Shown: piece by piece, positions 51,477 to 61,380 of the stretch | Layout: each line of letters opens with the position of its first letter | How positions within the stretch are numbered: the first letter of the stretch is position 1 | DNA from: Luteimicrobium sp042670205 | GTDB taxonomy: Bacteria; Actinomycetota; Actinomycetes; Actinomycetales; Cellulomonadaceae | Assembly (NCBI RefSeq): GCF_042670205.1 | Contig: NZ_JBHUWD010000005.1 | Span: 1 to 64,000 of the forward strand | DNA: 64,000 nt | Direction: 5' to 3' | Made by a program: the position numbers and the translations under genes | Notes under the pieces: model-generated | Seen by the model: only the letters and a program-made list of their open reading frames with translations | Told to the model about the DNA's origin: nothing | The model's database searches: none

Positions 51477-52400
51477 TCAGCTCCAGCGAGCAGCGGGCAC
51501 CAGCGGCAGGACGGGCTGCTCCCGACGCCCCATGCGCCACCACGGGCCCCGCGTCCCGACGTTGCGGAGCACCTGCGCCCAGGGCCCCGGCTCGTTCAGG
51601 ACGAGCTGGACGATCTCCTTCAGCTCAGCTGGCGGGACGGCGACGTGGCCCTCGCCCCACGCCCTCTCGAGGATCCACGTCCGGTCCTTGTCGTCGAGCT
51701 TCTCGACGAACGGCCGCAGGTGCTGGTCGCGGTGCCTGTCGCCCGTGTTCTGGATATAGAGCAGGTCGCTCGCACGGCCGTCGTACGTCGTCGTCAGGTC
51801 GAAGTCGACCGCCGCGAGGGCTTGCTCGAGGTCCGGCTCGTCACCACGGTCCCAGGCGACTTCGAGATAGCGCCTCACGGAACGTTGGACGTACCGGGCG
51901 ATGTTCGTCTGCGGGTTGACCGCGATGGCCAGCGCACCCGGGAGGTGGTTCGCGTAGTACATCGCAGCGAACCCACCGCCCGAAGCGCCGAAAGTCGCAA
52001 GCCGTGTCCCGCCGGCAGTGTGGTGAAGGTGCTCGATGATGCGGAGCAGGGCCGGCTGCAGCGGCAGGCCGTCGGCTCCGGCGTACCACGCCAGGTCGAG
52101 GCCCTCGTCGTCGTACAGGACCGGGTCCGCGACGAACACCCGGTTGACGGGAGCACCACCGGTCAGGTTGAACCCCGTGAAATGCGGGCTGGGGTAGGCA
52201 TCGCGCCGAAGGGCAGCGTGGAACAGCACAATCGTGGTCGCCGCGCCTGCCGGCTCGAAGATGAGGTCGACGACCGAGCGCCCCACGCCGACAGAGTGCA
52301 GACCCGTCGGAACGCTCGAGAGGGACTCGAGCTCAGCCACATCGGTGTACTCGTGGACCGGGCGCTTCCACCGGTCCAGATCGCGTCCTTGCATCGTCAC
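51477..52400 (-). CDS. Alpha/beta-hydrolase-like protein of the polysaccharide locus
   Basis: A 307-residue soluble protein without a signal peptide. The nucleophile-elbow-like motif TFGASGGGFAAMYYANHLPG (Ser in GASGG) lies at about residues 138-157, followed by IAVNPQTNIARY, and a possible catalytic His in WGEGHVAVPP. This resembles hydrolase-like proteins coded in glycosyltransferase clusters, including Asp2-type accessory proteins. The role is unknown; a polymer-modifying esterase or acyltransferase is plausible. The start may be GTG 52400 or ATG 52394, both close behind AGAGAG. It lies 41 nt downstream of the large fusion gene. Confidence 0.72.
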   Translation of the reverse strand: MTMQGRDLDRWKRPVHEYTDVAELESLSSVPTGLHSVGVGRSVVDLIFEPAGAATTIVLFHAALRRDAYPSPHFTGFNLTGGAPVNRVFVADPVLYDDEGLDLAWYAGADGLPLQPALLRIIEHLHHTAGGTRLATFGASGGGFAAMYYANHLPGALAIAVNPQTNIARYVQRSVRRYLEVAWDRGDEPDLEQALAAVDFDLTTTYDGRASDLLYIQNTGDRHRDQHLRPFVEKLDDKDRTWILERAWGEGHVAVPPAELKEIVQLVLNEPGPWAQVLRNVGTRGPWWRMGRREQPVLPLVPAARWS

Positions 52401-52441
52401 GTCCGCTCTCTCGGAGTCTGTGGGCTCACCGTCGAACCGCG

Positions 52442-55400
52442 TCAGAGGTCGAAGCCCATGAAGCCGAGCTCCTGCTCGATCACGCGCGCCGCATCCGACT
52501 GCCGCCGCACCCGCTGCGCGGCCGCCGCGGACATCCGGAGGAACCTGTCGGGGTCCTCGTAGAGCGCGTCGATCCCGTCCGCCAACCCGCCCGCGTCCTC
52601 CGCGCCTGCCAGAAAGCCGCAGTCCTCGTCGACGAACTCGGGAACGGCGGACACGCCACTCGTGACCGGCACCATCCCGGACGACATGGCCTCGTCTCGG
52701 GAGACTCCCTGGGTGTCCTGGCGGGTCGGGCAGAGGAAGACGCCGTTCTCCCGGTAGAGCGCGGCCAGCTGTGTCCGCGACAGGAATCCCTGCTGGATCG
52801 TGACGTTGGCGAACCCGCGCAGCGGCGCCAAGGTCCGGTCGAAGTGCGGACCGTCACCCACGAACGTGAAGCGCAGCTGGTCGAAGTACGGCTTCTCGGC
52901 GAGCCTCAGCACGGCTTCGACGGCAAGGTCGTTGGCGTACTTCCGTGACGCGTACGGCCTCACCGAGAGAATCCGAAGGCGCTGATCCGCCGTCTTCTCG
53001 CGGAACGGGAAGACGTCTGTGTCGACGGGGTTGTGAATGACGGCGACGCGGTTTCGGGGAAGGGTACGACCGAGGTCGGCCTCGGTCTCCTCGAGGAAGT
53101 GCCGCGACACGAAGATGTAGTTCACCCGCGGGTCGTCCAGCTCGACGAGCCGCTCCCAGAACGCCGCCCGTGCTCGTCCATCCCGCTCGAACCGTTCCCG
53201 GTCCTCGTCTGGTTCGAGAAACTCGAGTCGCCGCGACCAGTGTTGGATCTCCGAGCCGTGGAACCAGAGATAGAACTGCGTCGTCGACGACGCCGTCCGA
53301 AGCTCCTCCCACATGCGCTCGTTGAGGAAGTGGACCAGCACGCGTTCGACGCCGGGCTCCCGAACTGCTCGTCCTAGCACCTCGAAAGGCATCCGGCTCG
53401 CCTCGATGCCCTCGAACTCCGCGAACTCCAGCTCCTTGTGGCGCGGGTTCCCGATCGCCACGTCGACGTCGACCCCGCGCTGCCGGTACCGAAGCACGCG
53501 ACTGTGCACGAACATGTACTTGTAGAGGTCCTCCCGGCTGGGATACGCCGTCGACACCACGAGCGTGCCGGTCCGCGGGACCAGGGCACGTCCCTCGGCG
53601 GGAAGCTGGTGCCACACGGCCTTGATATCCGCTCTGCCGGTCGCCTCAGCGCGCAGCTCGAGGGTTGCCGAGACAGCCGAACGCGGGAACTCCCCACGGA
53701 CTGCCCGGCCAACTGGCGCCACCACGGTGGCGACTACCTCGTTCTCAGCGTCGCGAAGGACGAGCGCGACGTCGACGCCGTGGCCGACGCCGTCCACCCG
53801 CAGCATCACCTTGTTGGCGCGCCAAAGACGTCGCGGTGAGATGGTCCGCGGCAGTTCGACGACCGTCGGTTGTCCGTCCAGTCCTTCGACGCGCAGCAGC
53901 GTGCCGTCGACCAGTGTCACCCCCGGGACCTGTTCGGTGAGCCATCCGTGGAGGATTGCTCCCACCCAGCCCCGACCAGCGATCGAAGGAACCTCCTCGA
54001 GCTCGTCGAGGACGCTCGGCGTCCGGACGTGGTGGTAGTGACGGAGCCGGCGCAGGGACACCTCGACATCGTCCGGAAGAGCGTGTCCGAGGGTGACGAT
54101 CCGGCGGCCGAGAGCCTTCACGACCGGTTGCCCGCGCAGTCCCTGGACCACATCTTCGGCACGCAGCGCCGAGTCCCTCACCATCGCGCGCGACCAGGAC
54201 GCTTGCTTCACGTAGGCGAACTCGGGATCGTCCGCGTCCGGACGCACGACGACCTCCGCATCCGCATAGCGGAGGCCGAGCGCGAGGTCGAGCAGGTGAT
54301 AGCTGTCGTACTGCTGGTCAGGAGCGAGCATCGCGAGCCCGACGACGACGTGGTCGTCGGTCCAGAGGGCGCCACCGTCCCACTCCTCGAACGTGAACGC
54401 TGCGAGGCCTTCCTCGATCGCGCGGGCAGCAACCGCGGGCTCGATGGTCAGCACCATCGCGTCGGCTCGGACACCGCGCTGGTCACGGAGCACTGCCAGC
54501 ATGAGGTCGAGCTCGTCCGGCGTGTCGGCACGGAGCACCACGGCGACGCGTGGGCCGCCCCTGTCAGGCGCGACGCCTGAGATCACCGACCGAACCGCGT
54601 CCCACCGATCCGCGTACGTGTGCTCGGACATCACGCGCCGAAGCCCCTCGGATCGGATCATCCGCTCAAGGAGCGGATCACGATCGAGATCGACGAGCCA
54701 GCGCACGGCCTCCCGCCCGTCGTCGGTCAGCTTGACGACGTCACCGAACAACAGGGAGAGCGCCCGGTTGTAGTTGGACAGGACCAGCGTCCCGCTCGCT
54801 AGCAGCTCCAGCGCCCGCCGAGCGAACATCGAGTCGGACTGCTTGACGGTGTTGATCGTCAGACCGACCCGATACCGCCGGTACGCCGCGGCCATCTTGT
54901 CAGCAGGCAGGGAACCGACGACGAGCTCCTGTGCGTACTCCGGGTAGCGGAACTGCTCCGCGTTCGATGCAGCGTTGCGGTCGTAGATCGCCAGCTCGCG
55001 CCCGGCGGCGACGAGCGCTGAGGCGATCGCGTCGAAGTCGCGCATCCGCTGGGGATACTTCCGGTAGTACGAGCCGGCGAACATGATCGCGGAGCTCCGC
55101 GGCCCGCGAACGAAGGGGTTGACCTCCCGCGGCTGAACAGCAAAGCCCAGCGCATGCACTCGATCGTGCCCGAGCCGCGCTCGATAGCGCCCGACGATGT
55201 CGACGTCGGTCGTGAAGACGAAGTCGAAGAGGCCGGCCACGCCCACGAACTGCTCGAAGCGAACAGGGTCCTCCTTGTTCCAGAAGACTGTCGCAACCGA
55301 CCCCGCCCGCGCCCAGTCGAGGATCTCCCGCAGCTCGGGCGGCGCCGTGTGCACGACGTCCTTCCACGCCTCGTCGCGCCCGCGCCACGCCGACTCGACG

Positions 55401-56842
55401 AACACCAGATCGGGATCGAACTCCTCGAGGGCCTCCTTCCAGCCCTCGCGCGGGATGTCCGCCCAGTCGCAGTCCGGTGAAAAGCCCAGCCGCGTGAAGT
55501 CGTCGGTGATCGCCGCCACCCGCAGTCGCGGCCGCCTGTTCACCCGCGCGCCGAACCTGGCGCGCACCCGCGCGAGATGCTCCTCTTCCAGAGCCCGGCT
55601 GAGGATCAGCGGACCCGTGGGCAGTCGGAGTGGCGTCCGTGGGGCGGACGTCGTCGCAGGGCTCGACGACGCGATCCGCAGCAACGTGACGGGGAGCTTC
55701 ACGAGTCGCCCCGGCGAGGTCCGCGCGCGTCGAAGAGCCTCGCCGACCCGATACCAGCGTCCGGAACGGACCGCCTCGAGCTCGGCCTGGGACGTCGCCA
55801 GCTGGGCGTCGACCGCGAGCGCGCGCCGCCGTGCGACCAGGGTGGCGCGCACCTGACCCGTGAGCGACCGCGCGAGCTCGTCCACGGCGTCGCGAGCCTC
55901 GGTGCTCCCGGTGTCGTCGTTGGCGAGCTCGCGGCTGAGGCGGCTCCGCTGGCGCAGAGCCTCTGACGCCATGGCCGAGGTGCGCGCCAGGTCGGCCTTC
56001 GTCTGCGAGTGCTCGGTGGAGAGTGCTCTGAACCGCTGACGGGCCGCTGAGAGGTCGCGCCGGAGAACGTGCTCGTCAGCGCTCCGGTAGGCCGAGGCGG
56101 CCCCGGCCGCCGCGGCGTCCCGGAGGTCTGCCGCCGTGAGCCGTTCCACCGGGACGAAGAGGTGGGTCGGCGTCGCGTTGAAGGAGCGCACGAACGCGTA
56201 ACCCAGGGGAACCAGCTCGGGGACGAGCGCGGCCAGAGCCTCAGGCGACTGCGCCTCGACGTAGAGAAGGGGCCGGCACCTGCGCAGAGTCTCACGACCG
56301 CCCTGGATGACCGCCAGCTCCATCCCTTCCACGTCGACCTTGAGGACCGAGACCTCCGTGGAGCCGAGCTCGGAGTCCAGCGTCGAGACCGGGAACTCGT
56401 CGAGGCCGGGGCCGTCCGCCCCGTCATCGAGGGCGACGCGCTGTGCACCAAGGTTCGCCTCGTCGAGCGCTGCGAAGTGCCCCTTCCCCGGCGCATCGCC
56501 GACCGCGACGGGGCGCGCGTCGACAACGTGGTCGAGACCGTTGAGCTTGATGCTCTCGCGCAGGGCGTCGACCAGCTCACCATTCGGTTCGAAGGCGATC
56601 ACGCGGGCGCCGGTCGTGGCAGCGACGTAGATCGCGTGGTTGCCGACGTTGGCCCCGACGTCGACGAACACCGCACCCGAGCCGAGCCGGTCCGCGATGT
56701 CGCGCAGCATCTCGTGCTCGTAGGGCCTACCGGTCTCGCTGATCGTCCGCTGGATGTAGTCGACCGGCGCGTGGGGAAGGACCATCGTGTACGTGCCCTC
56801 GTCGAGCTCCAGCACGACGGTCGCACCGCTCGGCGGCTTCAT
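52442..56842 (-). CDS. Trimodular FkbM methyltransferase / glycosyltransferase fusion (1466 aa)
   Basis: A 1466-residue cytoplasmic protein. Residues about 20-235 are an FkbM-type SAM methyltransferase: VFVDVGANVGNHAIYVAATT, VIAFEPNGELVDALRESIKL, then STLDSELG and LKVDVEGMELAVIQGG. Residues 250-360 form a helical linker ending SGRWYRVGEALRRAR, typical in glycosyltransferase fusions. Residues about 435-745 match CgeB-like/GT4-type transferases (VFWNKEDPVRFEQFVGVAGL and FARRALELLASGTLVLSNYN). A third region (750-1080) resembles an unclear GT-associated domain. The C-terminus (about 1110-1460) is a GT4 glycosyltransferase: AVIHNPVDTDVFPFREKTAD and EAMSSGMVPVTSGVSAVPEF. It probably extends and methyl-caps a surface polymer. 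ATG 56842 follows GGAGGAG. Confidence 0.9.
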   Translation of the reverse strand: MKPPSGATVVLELDEGTYTMVLPHAPVDYIQRTISETGRPYEHEMLRDIADRLGSGAVFVDVGANVGNHAIYVAATTGARVIAFEPNGELVDALRESIKLNGLDHVVDARPVAVGDAPGKGHFAALDEANLGAQRVALDDGADGPGLDEFPVSTLDSELGSTEVSVLKVDVEGMELAVIQGGRETLRRCRPLLYVEAQSPEALAALVPELVPLGYAFVRSFNATPTHLFVPVERLTAADLRDAAAAGAASAYRSADEHVLRRDLSAARQRFRALSTEHSQTKADLARTSAMASEALRQRSRLSRELANDDTGSTEARDAVDELARSLTGQVRATLVARRRALAVDAQLATSQAELEAVRSGRWYRVGEALRRARTSPGRLVKLPVTLLRIASSSPATTSAPRTPLRLPTGPLILSRALEEEHLARVRARFGARVNRRPRLRVAAITDDFTRLGFSPDCDWADIPREGWKEALEEFDPDLVFVESAWRGRDEAWKDVVHTAPPELREILDWARAGSVATVFWNKEDPVRFEQFVGVAGLFDFVFTTDVDIVGRYRARLGHDRVHALGFAVQPREVNPFVRGPRSSAIMFAGSYYRKYPQRMRDFDAIASALVAAGRELAIYDRNAASNAEQFRYPEYAQELVVGSLPADKMAAAYRRYRVGLTINTVKQSDSMFARRALELLASGTLVLSNYNRALSLLFGDVVKLTDDGREAVRWLVDLDRDPLLERMIRSEGLRRVMSEHTYADRWDAVRSVISGVAPDRGGPRVAVVLRADTPDELDLMLAVLRDQRGVRADAMVLTIEPAVAARAIEEGLAAFTFEEWDGGALWTDDHVVVGLAMLAPDQQYDSYHLLDLALGLRYADAEVVVRPDADDPEFAYVKQASWSRAMVRDSALRAEDVVQGLRGQPVVKALGRRIVTLGHALPDDVEVSLRRLRHYHHVRTPSVLDELEEVPSIAGRGWVGAILHGWLTEQVPGVTLVDGTLLRVEGLDGQPTVVELPRTISPRRLWRANKVMLRVDGVGHGVDVALVLRDAENEVVATVVAPVGRAVRGEFPRSAVSATLELRAEATGRADIKAVWHQLPAEGRALVPRTGTLVVSTAYPSREDLYKYMFVHSRVLRYRQRGVDVDVAIGNPRHKELEFAEFEGIEASRMPFEVLGRAVREPGVERVLVHFLNERMWEELRTASSTTQFYLWFHGSEIQHWSRRLEFLEPDEDRERFERDGRARAAFWERLVELDDPRVNYIFVSRHFLEETEADLGRTLPRNRVAVIHNPVDTDVFPFREKTADQRLRILSVRPYASRKYANDLAVEAVLRLAEKPYFDQLRFTFVGDGPHFDRTLAPLRGFANVTIQQGFLSRTQLAALYRENGVFLCPTRQDTQGVSRDEAMSSGMVPVTSGVSAVPEFVDEDCGFLAGAEDAGGLADGIDALYEDPDRFLRMSAAAAQRVRRQSDAARVIEQELGFMGFDL

Positions 56843-56912
56843 GAATCTCCTCCAGGGTGCCGAGGCATGCGCCCCGTCCGAGCCTCGCGCGGCAGCCGCG
56901 CCTTCTCTGCCG

Positions 56913-58535
56913 TCAGGCGCACGTCGCTACGCCGTCACGGGGGACGATGACGTCGGAGCCGCCCTCCAGCAGCGGCACCACCCTGTCTGGAACCCGCGCC
57001 CGGCTCTCGTCCGACGTCGGTCGCCAGCTGCCGGCGAGGCCGCGGGCACGCACCCAGCCGACCTTCCGCATCCACGTCTCCTGGTGATCGTCGACGTCGA
57101 AGGCCAGGCTGCACGCCAGATCGTCGTCGGCGAACAGTGTGACCAGAGCTGCAGACCACGCCAGCTCGTCGGGCGCACCGCGCCGCGCCCGGAGAGCGCC
57201 GCCGCGAACGAGGACCCGGAGCGTGAACTCGGGACACACCTCGCGCAGCACGCGCAGTTGAGCGACAGCAGCCAGGAGCTCCCCAGCGCTCGGTTCGACG
57301 ATCCCGAGCTGGAACTGATGAGCGGGGAGCGAGGGCCTCGTGACGGTGTTCTTGCCGACAGCCGACGCCACACCCAGATCGACGTCGAAGACGGACTGAA
57401 GCCGCTCCGAGGCACGTCCGACGGCGAAATGTGCGGCAGCACGCCGCGCTGCCGCACTGGCTCGATCGAGGAGCCCGCGATCGACGGCGACCGCGGCGAG
57501 CGTGTCGAGGATCCGCCCGTCGTCGACGAACAGCGGGTAGTCCTCGCCCAGCAGCTGCTCGTGGATGCGGTTACGGTTCACGATCGGGGCCACGCCGGCC
57601 GCGCCGTACTCGAGCAGCTTGGTCGAGAGCTCGTGACTGGCGTCCATCTCGGGATCCCGCCAGCCGAGCCCGATCTCGAAGCCGGAAAGACGCGCGACGG
57701 CCTCGTCGCGGCTCATTCCGCCGAGCCAGGTCACGCCTGGCGACCCCGTCACGGCAGCTCGCATGCCGCCGACCCAGTCGGGCACGGCCGGGTCGTTCTG
57801 GAACTTGTCCCCGATCAGCGTGACCTCGATGTCGAACCCTCGTTCCGCCGCCTGCGCCGGCAGCGCGCACATCTCGCGGGTGTACCAGCGGCGCGCGAAC
57901 TTGCCGGAGTAGACCAGGCGCAGCGGGCCATCGGCCCCAGCGACCGGCCGAGGCTCGGCGAACGACGAGTCAGGGACCATAGGGGGAAGGAGGTGGGTCT
58001 TGCCTCGTGCCTCCGGCACGTGGAACTCAAGGAAGTCACGCGCCTCGTCCGTCTGTGCGAAGACACCACGGGACGCCCCGACCGTCGCAGCGAGCTCCGC
58101 CTGGATCTCCGTCGTCATCTCGGCAGCCGTCTGCGGAACGTCGGTCATGTAGGACCACAGTCGAGGCCCGACGACCTCGGACCGTGCGAGCGCGCCGCAC
58201 ACCGCGCGTCCCCGGCAGATGACGACGTCGTAGCCCTCCCGCTCGACGAGCTGCTCGATCCGTGCGGACGCGCCGCCGACGTCGTACTGCCGCGCCGGCA
58301 TGCGGCGCGTGCGCTCGGGCTCGCTGAGCCAGCGGACGCCTTCGATCCGCTGCAGGTCCTGGGCGAGCACGCCGGTGACGGGTGCCTTGAGGAGCACGTC
58401 GACGTCGAACGACGTCCTGGACAGCGACTCCGCCATCGAGAGGAGCCAGATCGCGGACCCGTCGAGCACGTTCAGGTTGACGTGGCCGTACAGGAGCACG
58501 CGACGGGGCGTGGAGGACGAGCTTGGCTGGTTCAT
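56913..58535 (-). CDS. Glycosyltransferase (GT4-like)
   Basis: A 540-residue protein. The N-terminal half has RRVLLYGHVNLNVLDGSAIW and DVVICRGRAVCGALARSEVV, typical of the acceptor domain of retaining glycosyltransferases. The donor half shows LRLVYSGKFARRWYTREMCA and STKLLEYGAAGVAPIVNRNR, a GT4-like nucleotide-sugar binding block with Glu. The C-terminal 150 residues resemble no known family. ATG 58535 overlaps the upstream gene's stop by 4 nt (ATGA), so it is translationally coupled. It lies 70 nt before the large fusion gene and probably adds a sugar to the same polymer. Confidence 0.85.
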   Translation of the reverse strand: MNQPSSSSTPRRVLLYGHVNLNVLDGSAIWLLSMAESLSRTSFDVDVLLKAPVTGVLAQDLQRIEGVRWLSEPERTRRMPARQYDVGGASARIEQLVEREGYDVVICRGRAVCGALARSEVVGPRLWSYMTDVPQTAAEMTTEIQAELAATVGASRGVFAQTDEARDFLEFHVPEARGKTHLLPPMVPDSSFAEPRPVAGADGPLRLVYSGKFARRWYTREMCALPAQAAERGFDIEVTLIGDKFQNDPAVPDWVGGMRAAVTGSPGVTWLGGMSRDEAVARLSGFEIGLGWRDPEMDASHELSTKLLEYGAAGVAPIVNRNRIHEQLLGEDYPLFVDDGRILDTLAAVAVDRGLLDRASAAARRAAAHFAVGRASERLQSVFDVDLGVASAVGKNTVTRPSLPAHQFQLGIVEPSAGELLAAVAQLRVLREVCPEFTLRVLVRGGALRARRGAPDELAWSAALVTLFADDDLACSLAFDVDDHQETWMRKVGWVRARGLAGSWRPTSDESRARVPDRVVPLLEGGSDVIVPRDGVATCA

Positions 58536-59353
58536 CGGAGCGATCCCCCCAGGTGTGCGCCGACCATCGCTACGATCTCCGCCACGCCGCCCGGGACGGT
58601 CGAGGTGGCGAGCTGACGGATCGCCGCGGTGTTGACGTCTGGCGTGAGTGCGGCCGTGACGACCACGAACGGCAGACCATGGCGCTCGGTCCAGTCCGCC
58701 ACGGCCTGGAGCTCGACGAGGCGCCCCTCCCCTGCGCTCGACGTCGTCGCGAACCAAGCGCCCTCGGCGAAGGCTCGCTCGTCGACCACGACGGCGTCGG
58801 GCTGGAACGCGTCGAGCGACGCGAGCGCGAGGCCTGGGACCAAGGGACGAAGGGTGCCCACCGGGCGCCATTCCGCAAGAGCCGCAGGAGAGGCGACCAG
58901 TGCCACGCGGAAGTCGGTCGCCGGCTCGTCGAGGGCCCGACCGGCCGCACGGAAGGCCAGAGTGGCCGTCTCGGGCGCCGGAGCGGGGGGCTCGGGCGCG
59001 GTGCTCGCGACGACTGCGGCCGAGGCGGTCGGCGCGGGTCGCGCCGGCACCGGGGCCGGGGCCGCGGTCCGCTGCGGCCGCGGCACCCGTGCGAGCCGGG
59101 TCGCCTGGCGCCGGACCTCCCGGTTCTGCGTCGCCAGCCGCCGGTAGAGCAGGTCGAGCCCGACGAGCCCGACGATCACGAGGAGCCCCGTCGCCACGAG
59201 GACGAGCGCCCGCGTCGCGGGGACGTCCGCGACGGCGAGTCCGAGAAGCACGAGATAAGCGACGAGCACCAGCGCGCCGAGGGCCCGGGCACGGCGGTAT
59301 CCGAAGCCCCGGGCAGCATCGGCGAGCCTGCGCCGCACCGCGTTGGTCGTCAC
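58532..59353 (-). CDS. Small membrane protein with Pro-rich linker, coupled to glycosyltransferases
   Basis: A 273-residue protein. Two adjacent membrane helices (about 23-45 and 52-72: LGALVLVAYLVLLGLAVADV and ALVLVATGLLVIVGLVGLD) form a hairpin. A charged segment (YRRLATQNREVRRQATRLAR) follows, then a Pro/Ala-rich linker (100-145) and a C-terminal alpha/beta domain (about 150-273, PDAVVVDERAFAEGAWFATT). I recognise no enzyme motif. Coupling on both sides by 4-nt overlaps (GTGA with the upstream gene, ATGA with the next) suggests a scaffold or regulator of the polymer-synthesis complex. The start is GTG 59353. Confidence 0.8.
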   Translation of the reverse strand: MTTNAVRRRLADAARGFGYRRARALGALVLVAYLVLLGLAVADVPATRALVLVATGLLVIVGLVGLDLLYRRLATQNREVRRQATRLARVPRPQRTAAPAPVPARPAPTASAAVVASTAPEPPAPAPETATLAFRAAGRALDEPATDFRVALVASPAALAEWRPVGTLRPLVPGLALASLDAFQPDAVVVDERAFAEGAWFATTSSAGEGRLVELQAVADWTERHGLPFVVVTAALTPDVNTAAIRQLATSTVPGGVAEIVAMVGAHLGGSLR

Positions 59354-61380
59354 GAGCTTCTCCTCATGGTTCGTTCGGTGGGCACGCTCGAGAGAGCGGG
59401 CTCGGGCGCCGCCTGCGCGAGGATCGTGCGCAGGACCTCGAGGGCGGCAGCGGTGTCGCCGAGGGTCGAGCGTGCGTCCAGGTCTACGGCGGCGAGGGTC
59501 GAGCCTTCCTCGACGATCCCCCAGATCGGGACGCCGGCGCCGCGGTAGTCCGCCAGCTTCGACGGCAGGTACGGGTTGACGGGGAACGCTTCGGGCGTCC
59601 GGGCGTCGGCGAGGACGAGCCAGTCCATCCGCCGGGCGGTCGCGAGGAAGTCGAAGTACGAGAGTGCCTCGTGAACCTCGACGACGTCCTCGGCGGGATG
59701 TCCGGCCACCGCCTCGACGGTGCGGTCGTAGGCCGCGGTGTAGACGACGAGCCGGACCCGTGCGCGCTCGTCGGCTGCGAGCTCCGCGAACGGGTCGAGG
59801 ATGTCCCCGACGCCGCGCACCGTGTAGAAGTTGCCGAAGTACCCGATCGTGACGGGACCCGTCGGCAGGCGTGCGTCCACGTCCCCCAGCTCGTAGAGCG
59901 CAGGGGCCGGGATCGGGTGGGGCGCGATCTCGCTGTGGCGCCTCGCCCGCTCCGCGACCTCGGGTGCGGCGCACAGCGACAGCATGAGGTCGCGCTGGTT
60001 CTCGTTGGTGAAGACGATGCGGTCGGCGAGCGCGAAGACCATCCACTCGACCGCGTCGAAGAACCTGTCTCCCGACCAGCCAGGCAGCCCGCGTGCCCGC
60101 ACGGCGGCGTCGATCTCGTCGAGGATCTCGCTCGGCGGCATCGGGTTCTCCCGACGTTCGCCGTTGGGGCGGACCGCGAGCGGGTCCGACAGCTCCGCGG
60201 TCCACGGGACGTCGGGGCGCCTCGTCTTGTACCAGGCGGCGAGGACGCTCGCCGACGCCCACATGGACCTGCTGTACAGCCACTCGTAGGTCCCGACCGA
60301 CGCCTCGCGTCGCTCGACGGCCGCCATGCCGAGCCGGCAGAACTGCTCGACGTCGGGCCAGTGGCCGGACGTGATGCGCCCTCGGACCTGTGTCCGCCGG
60401 CCGAGGTTGCGCCGCGAGAGCTCGAGCGAGCGCTCGTCGACGGGACGCCGGCCGGTCATGTCGTTGGTGACGACGTCGTACGCGTCGTCCCCGGTCTCGA
60501 GACGGCGGGCGACGACGAAGCCGGACGTGTCGAGGAACGGCGGATACACGTACGCCACCGTGAGCCCGCGCGAGCACGCCGCGTTGAGCCGCTGGGCGTC
60601 GAAACGGCGCAGACCCCGGGCGGCGACGTCGTCGAGGATCCGGCCCCGCAGCGCCGGCTCCGCCGCGGCCGCACGGCCGAGCTCCGCGGTGAGCGCGCCG
60701 CGGGCGGCGTCCCAGGCCGGCGCCCAGCGCGTGTCCGCGGGTTCGGGGTCGAGGAGCGCGGCAGCCTCGACGAGGGCGCCGACCTCGTCGGCCGTCGGCG
60801 GCGGTGTCGTCCGCGCAGGGATCACGACGAAAGCCGGGACGGGAGCGGTGGACAGGCGGCTCGCGACGCCGACGCGCAGACCGACGTCACCCCGGGTGAC
60901 GACGTCGTCGGCGAGCGCCGCGCGTGCCAGGTCGGTGGGGAGCAGGACGCCGCGGGCCGTGAGGAGCCGCTCGGTCGCGACGGCCGCCGCACGCTCGGGC
61001 GGGCACGAGACCCCGACGGGGACGACGACGTCCTCGGGGGCGGTCGCGGCGGCGAGCAGCGCGGCGAGGTAGTCGGGGCGCGGCCGCTCCCCCGCGTCGA
61101 GCACGACGCAGAACGGAGCCCGGGCCTCGGTCAAGCCGGCCGCGCGCCCGTCGTGCGGGCTCCGGCCGACCGCCTCGACCAGGCGCATGCCGTGCGGCAG
61201 GGCGCGGTCCGCGACCTCGGAGACGACCAGCACCTCGAGCGCGTCGCGGACGTCACGCTGGGCGTCGAGCGCCGCCACGGTCTCGTCGGCGCCCTCGTCG
61301 CCGGTCACGACGACGGTCACGCGCGGACGGGCCGCAGGCAGAACCTTCCCGGCGAGGGCGCGGAGCCGTCCGGGTGTCAC
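59350..61380 (-). CDS. Two-domain glycosyltransferase
   Basis: A 676-residue protein. Residues 1-190 look like a degenerate GT2 domain (RVTVVVTGDEGADETVAALD; APFCVVLDAGERPRPDYLAA), lacking a clear DxD. After a helical region, a GT4-type domain spans about 260-670: TVAYVYPPFLDTSGFVVARR, WTAELSDPLAVRPNGERREN, VTIGYFGNFYTVRGVGDILD and NPYLPSKLADYRGAGVPIWG. It is coupled to both neighbours by 4-nt overlaps (GTGA at 61380 with the TagF-like gene, GTGA at 59353 downstream). It probably transfers a sugar in the same surface polymer pathway. The start is GTG 61380. Confidence 0.88.
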   Translation of the reverse strand: MTPGRLRALAGKVLPAARPRVTVVVTGDEGADETVAALDAQRDVRDALEVLVVSEVADRALPHGMRLVEAVGRSPHDGRAAGLTEARAPFCVVLDAGERPRPDYLAALLAAATAPEDVVVPVGVSCPPERAAAVATERLLTARGVLLPTDLARAALADDVVTRGDVGLRVGVASRLSTAPVPAFVVIPARTTPPPTADEVGALVEAAALLDPEPADTRWAPAWDAARGALTAELGRAAAAEPALRGRILDDVAARGLRRFDAQRLNAACSRGLTVAYVYPPFLDTSGFVVARRLETGDDAYDVVTNDMTGRRPVDERSLELSRRNLGRRTQVRGRITSGHWPDVEQFCRLGMAAVERREASVGTYEWLYSRSMWASASVLAAWYKTRRPDVPWTAELSDPLAVRPNGERRENPMPPSEILDEIDAAVRARGLPGWSGDRFFDAVEWMVFALADRIVFTNENQRDLMLSLCAAPEVAERARRHSEIAPHPIPAPALYELGDVDARLPTGPVTIGYFGNFYTVRGVGDILDPFAELAADERARVRLVVYTAAYDRTVEAVAGHPAEDVVEVHEALSYFDFLATARRMDWLVLADARTPEAFPVNPYLPSKLADYRGAGVPIWGIVEEGSTLAAVDLDARSTLGDTAAALEVLRTILAQAAPEPALSSVPTERTMRRSS

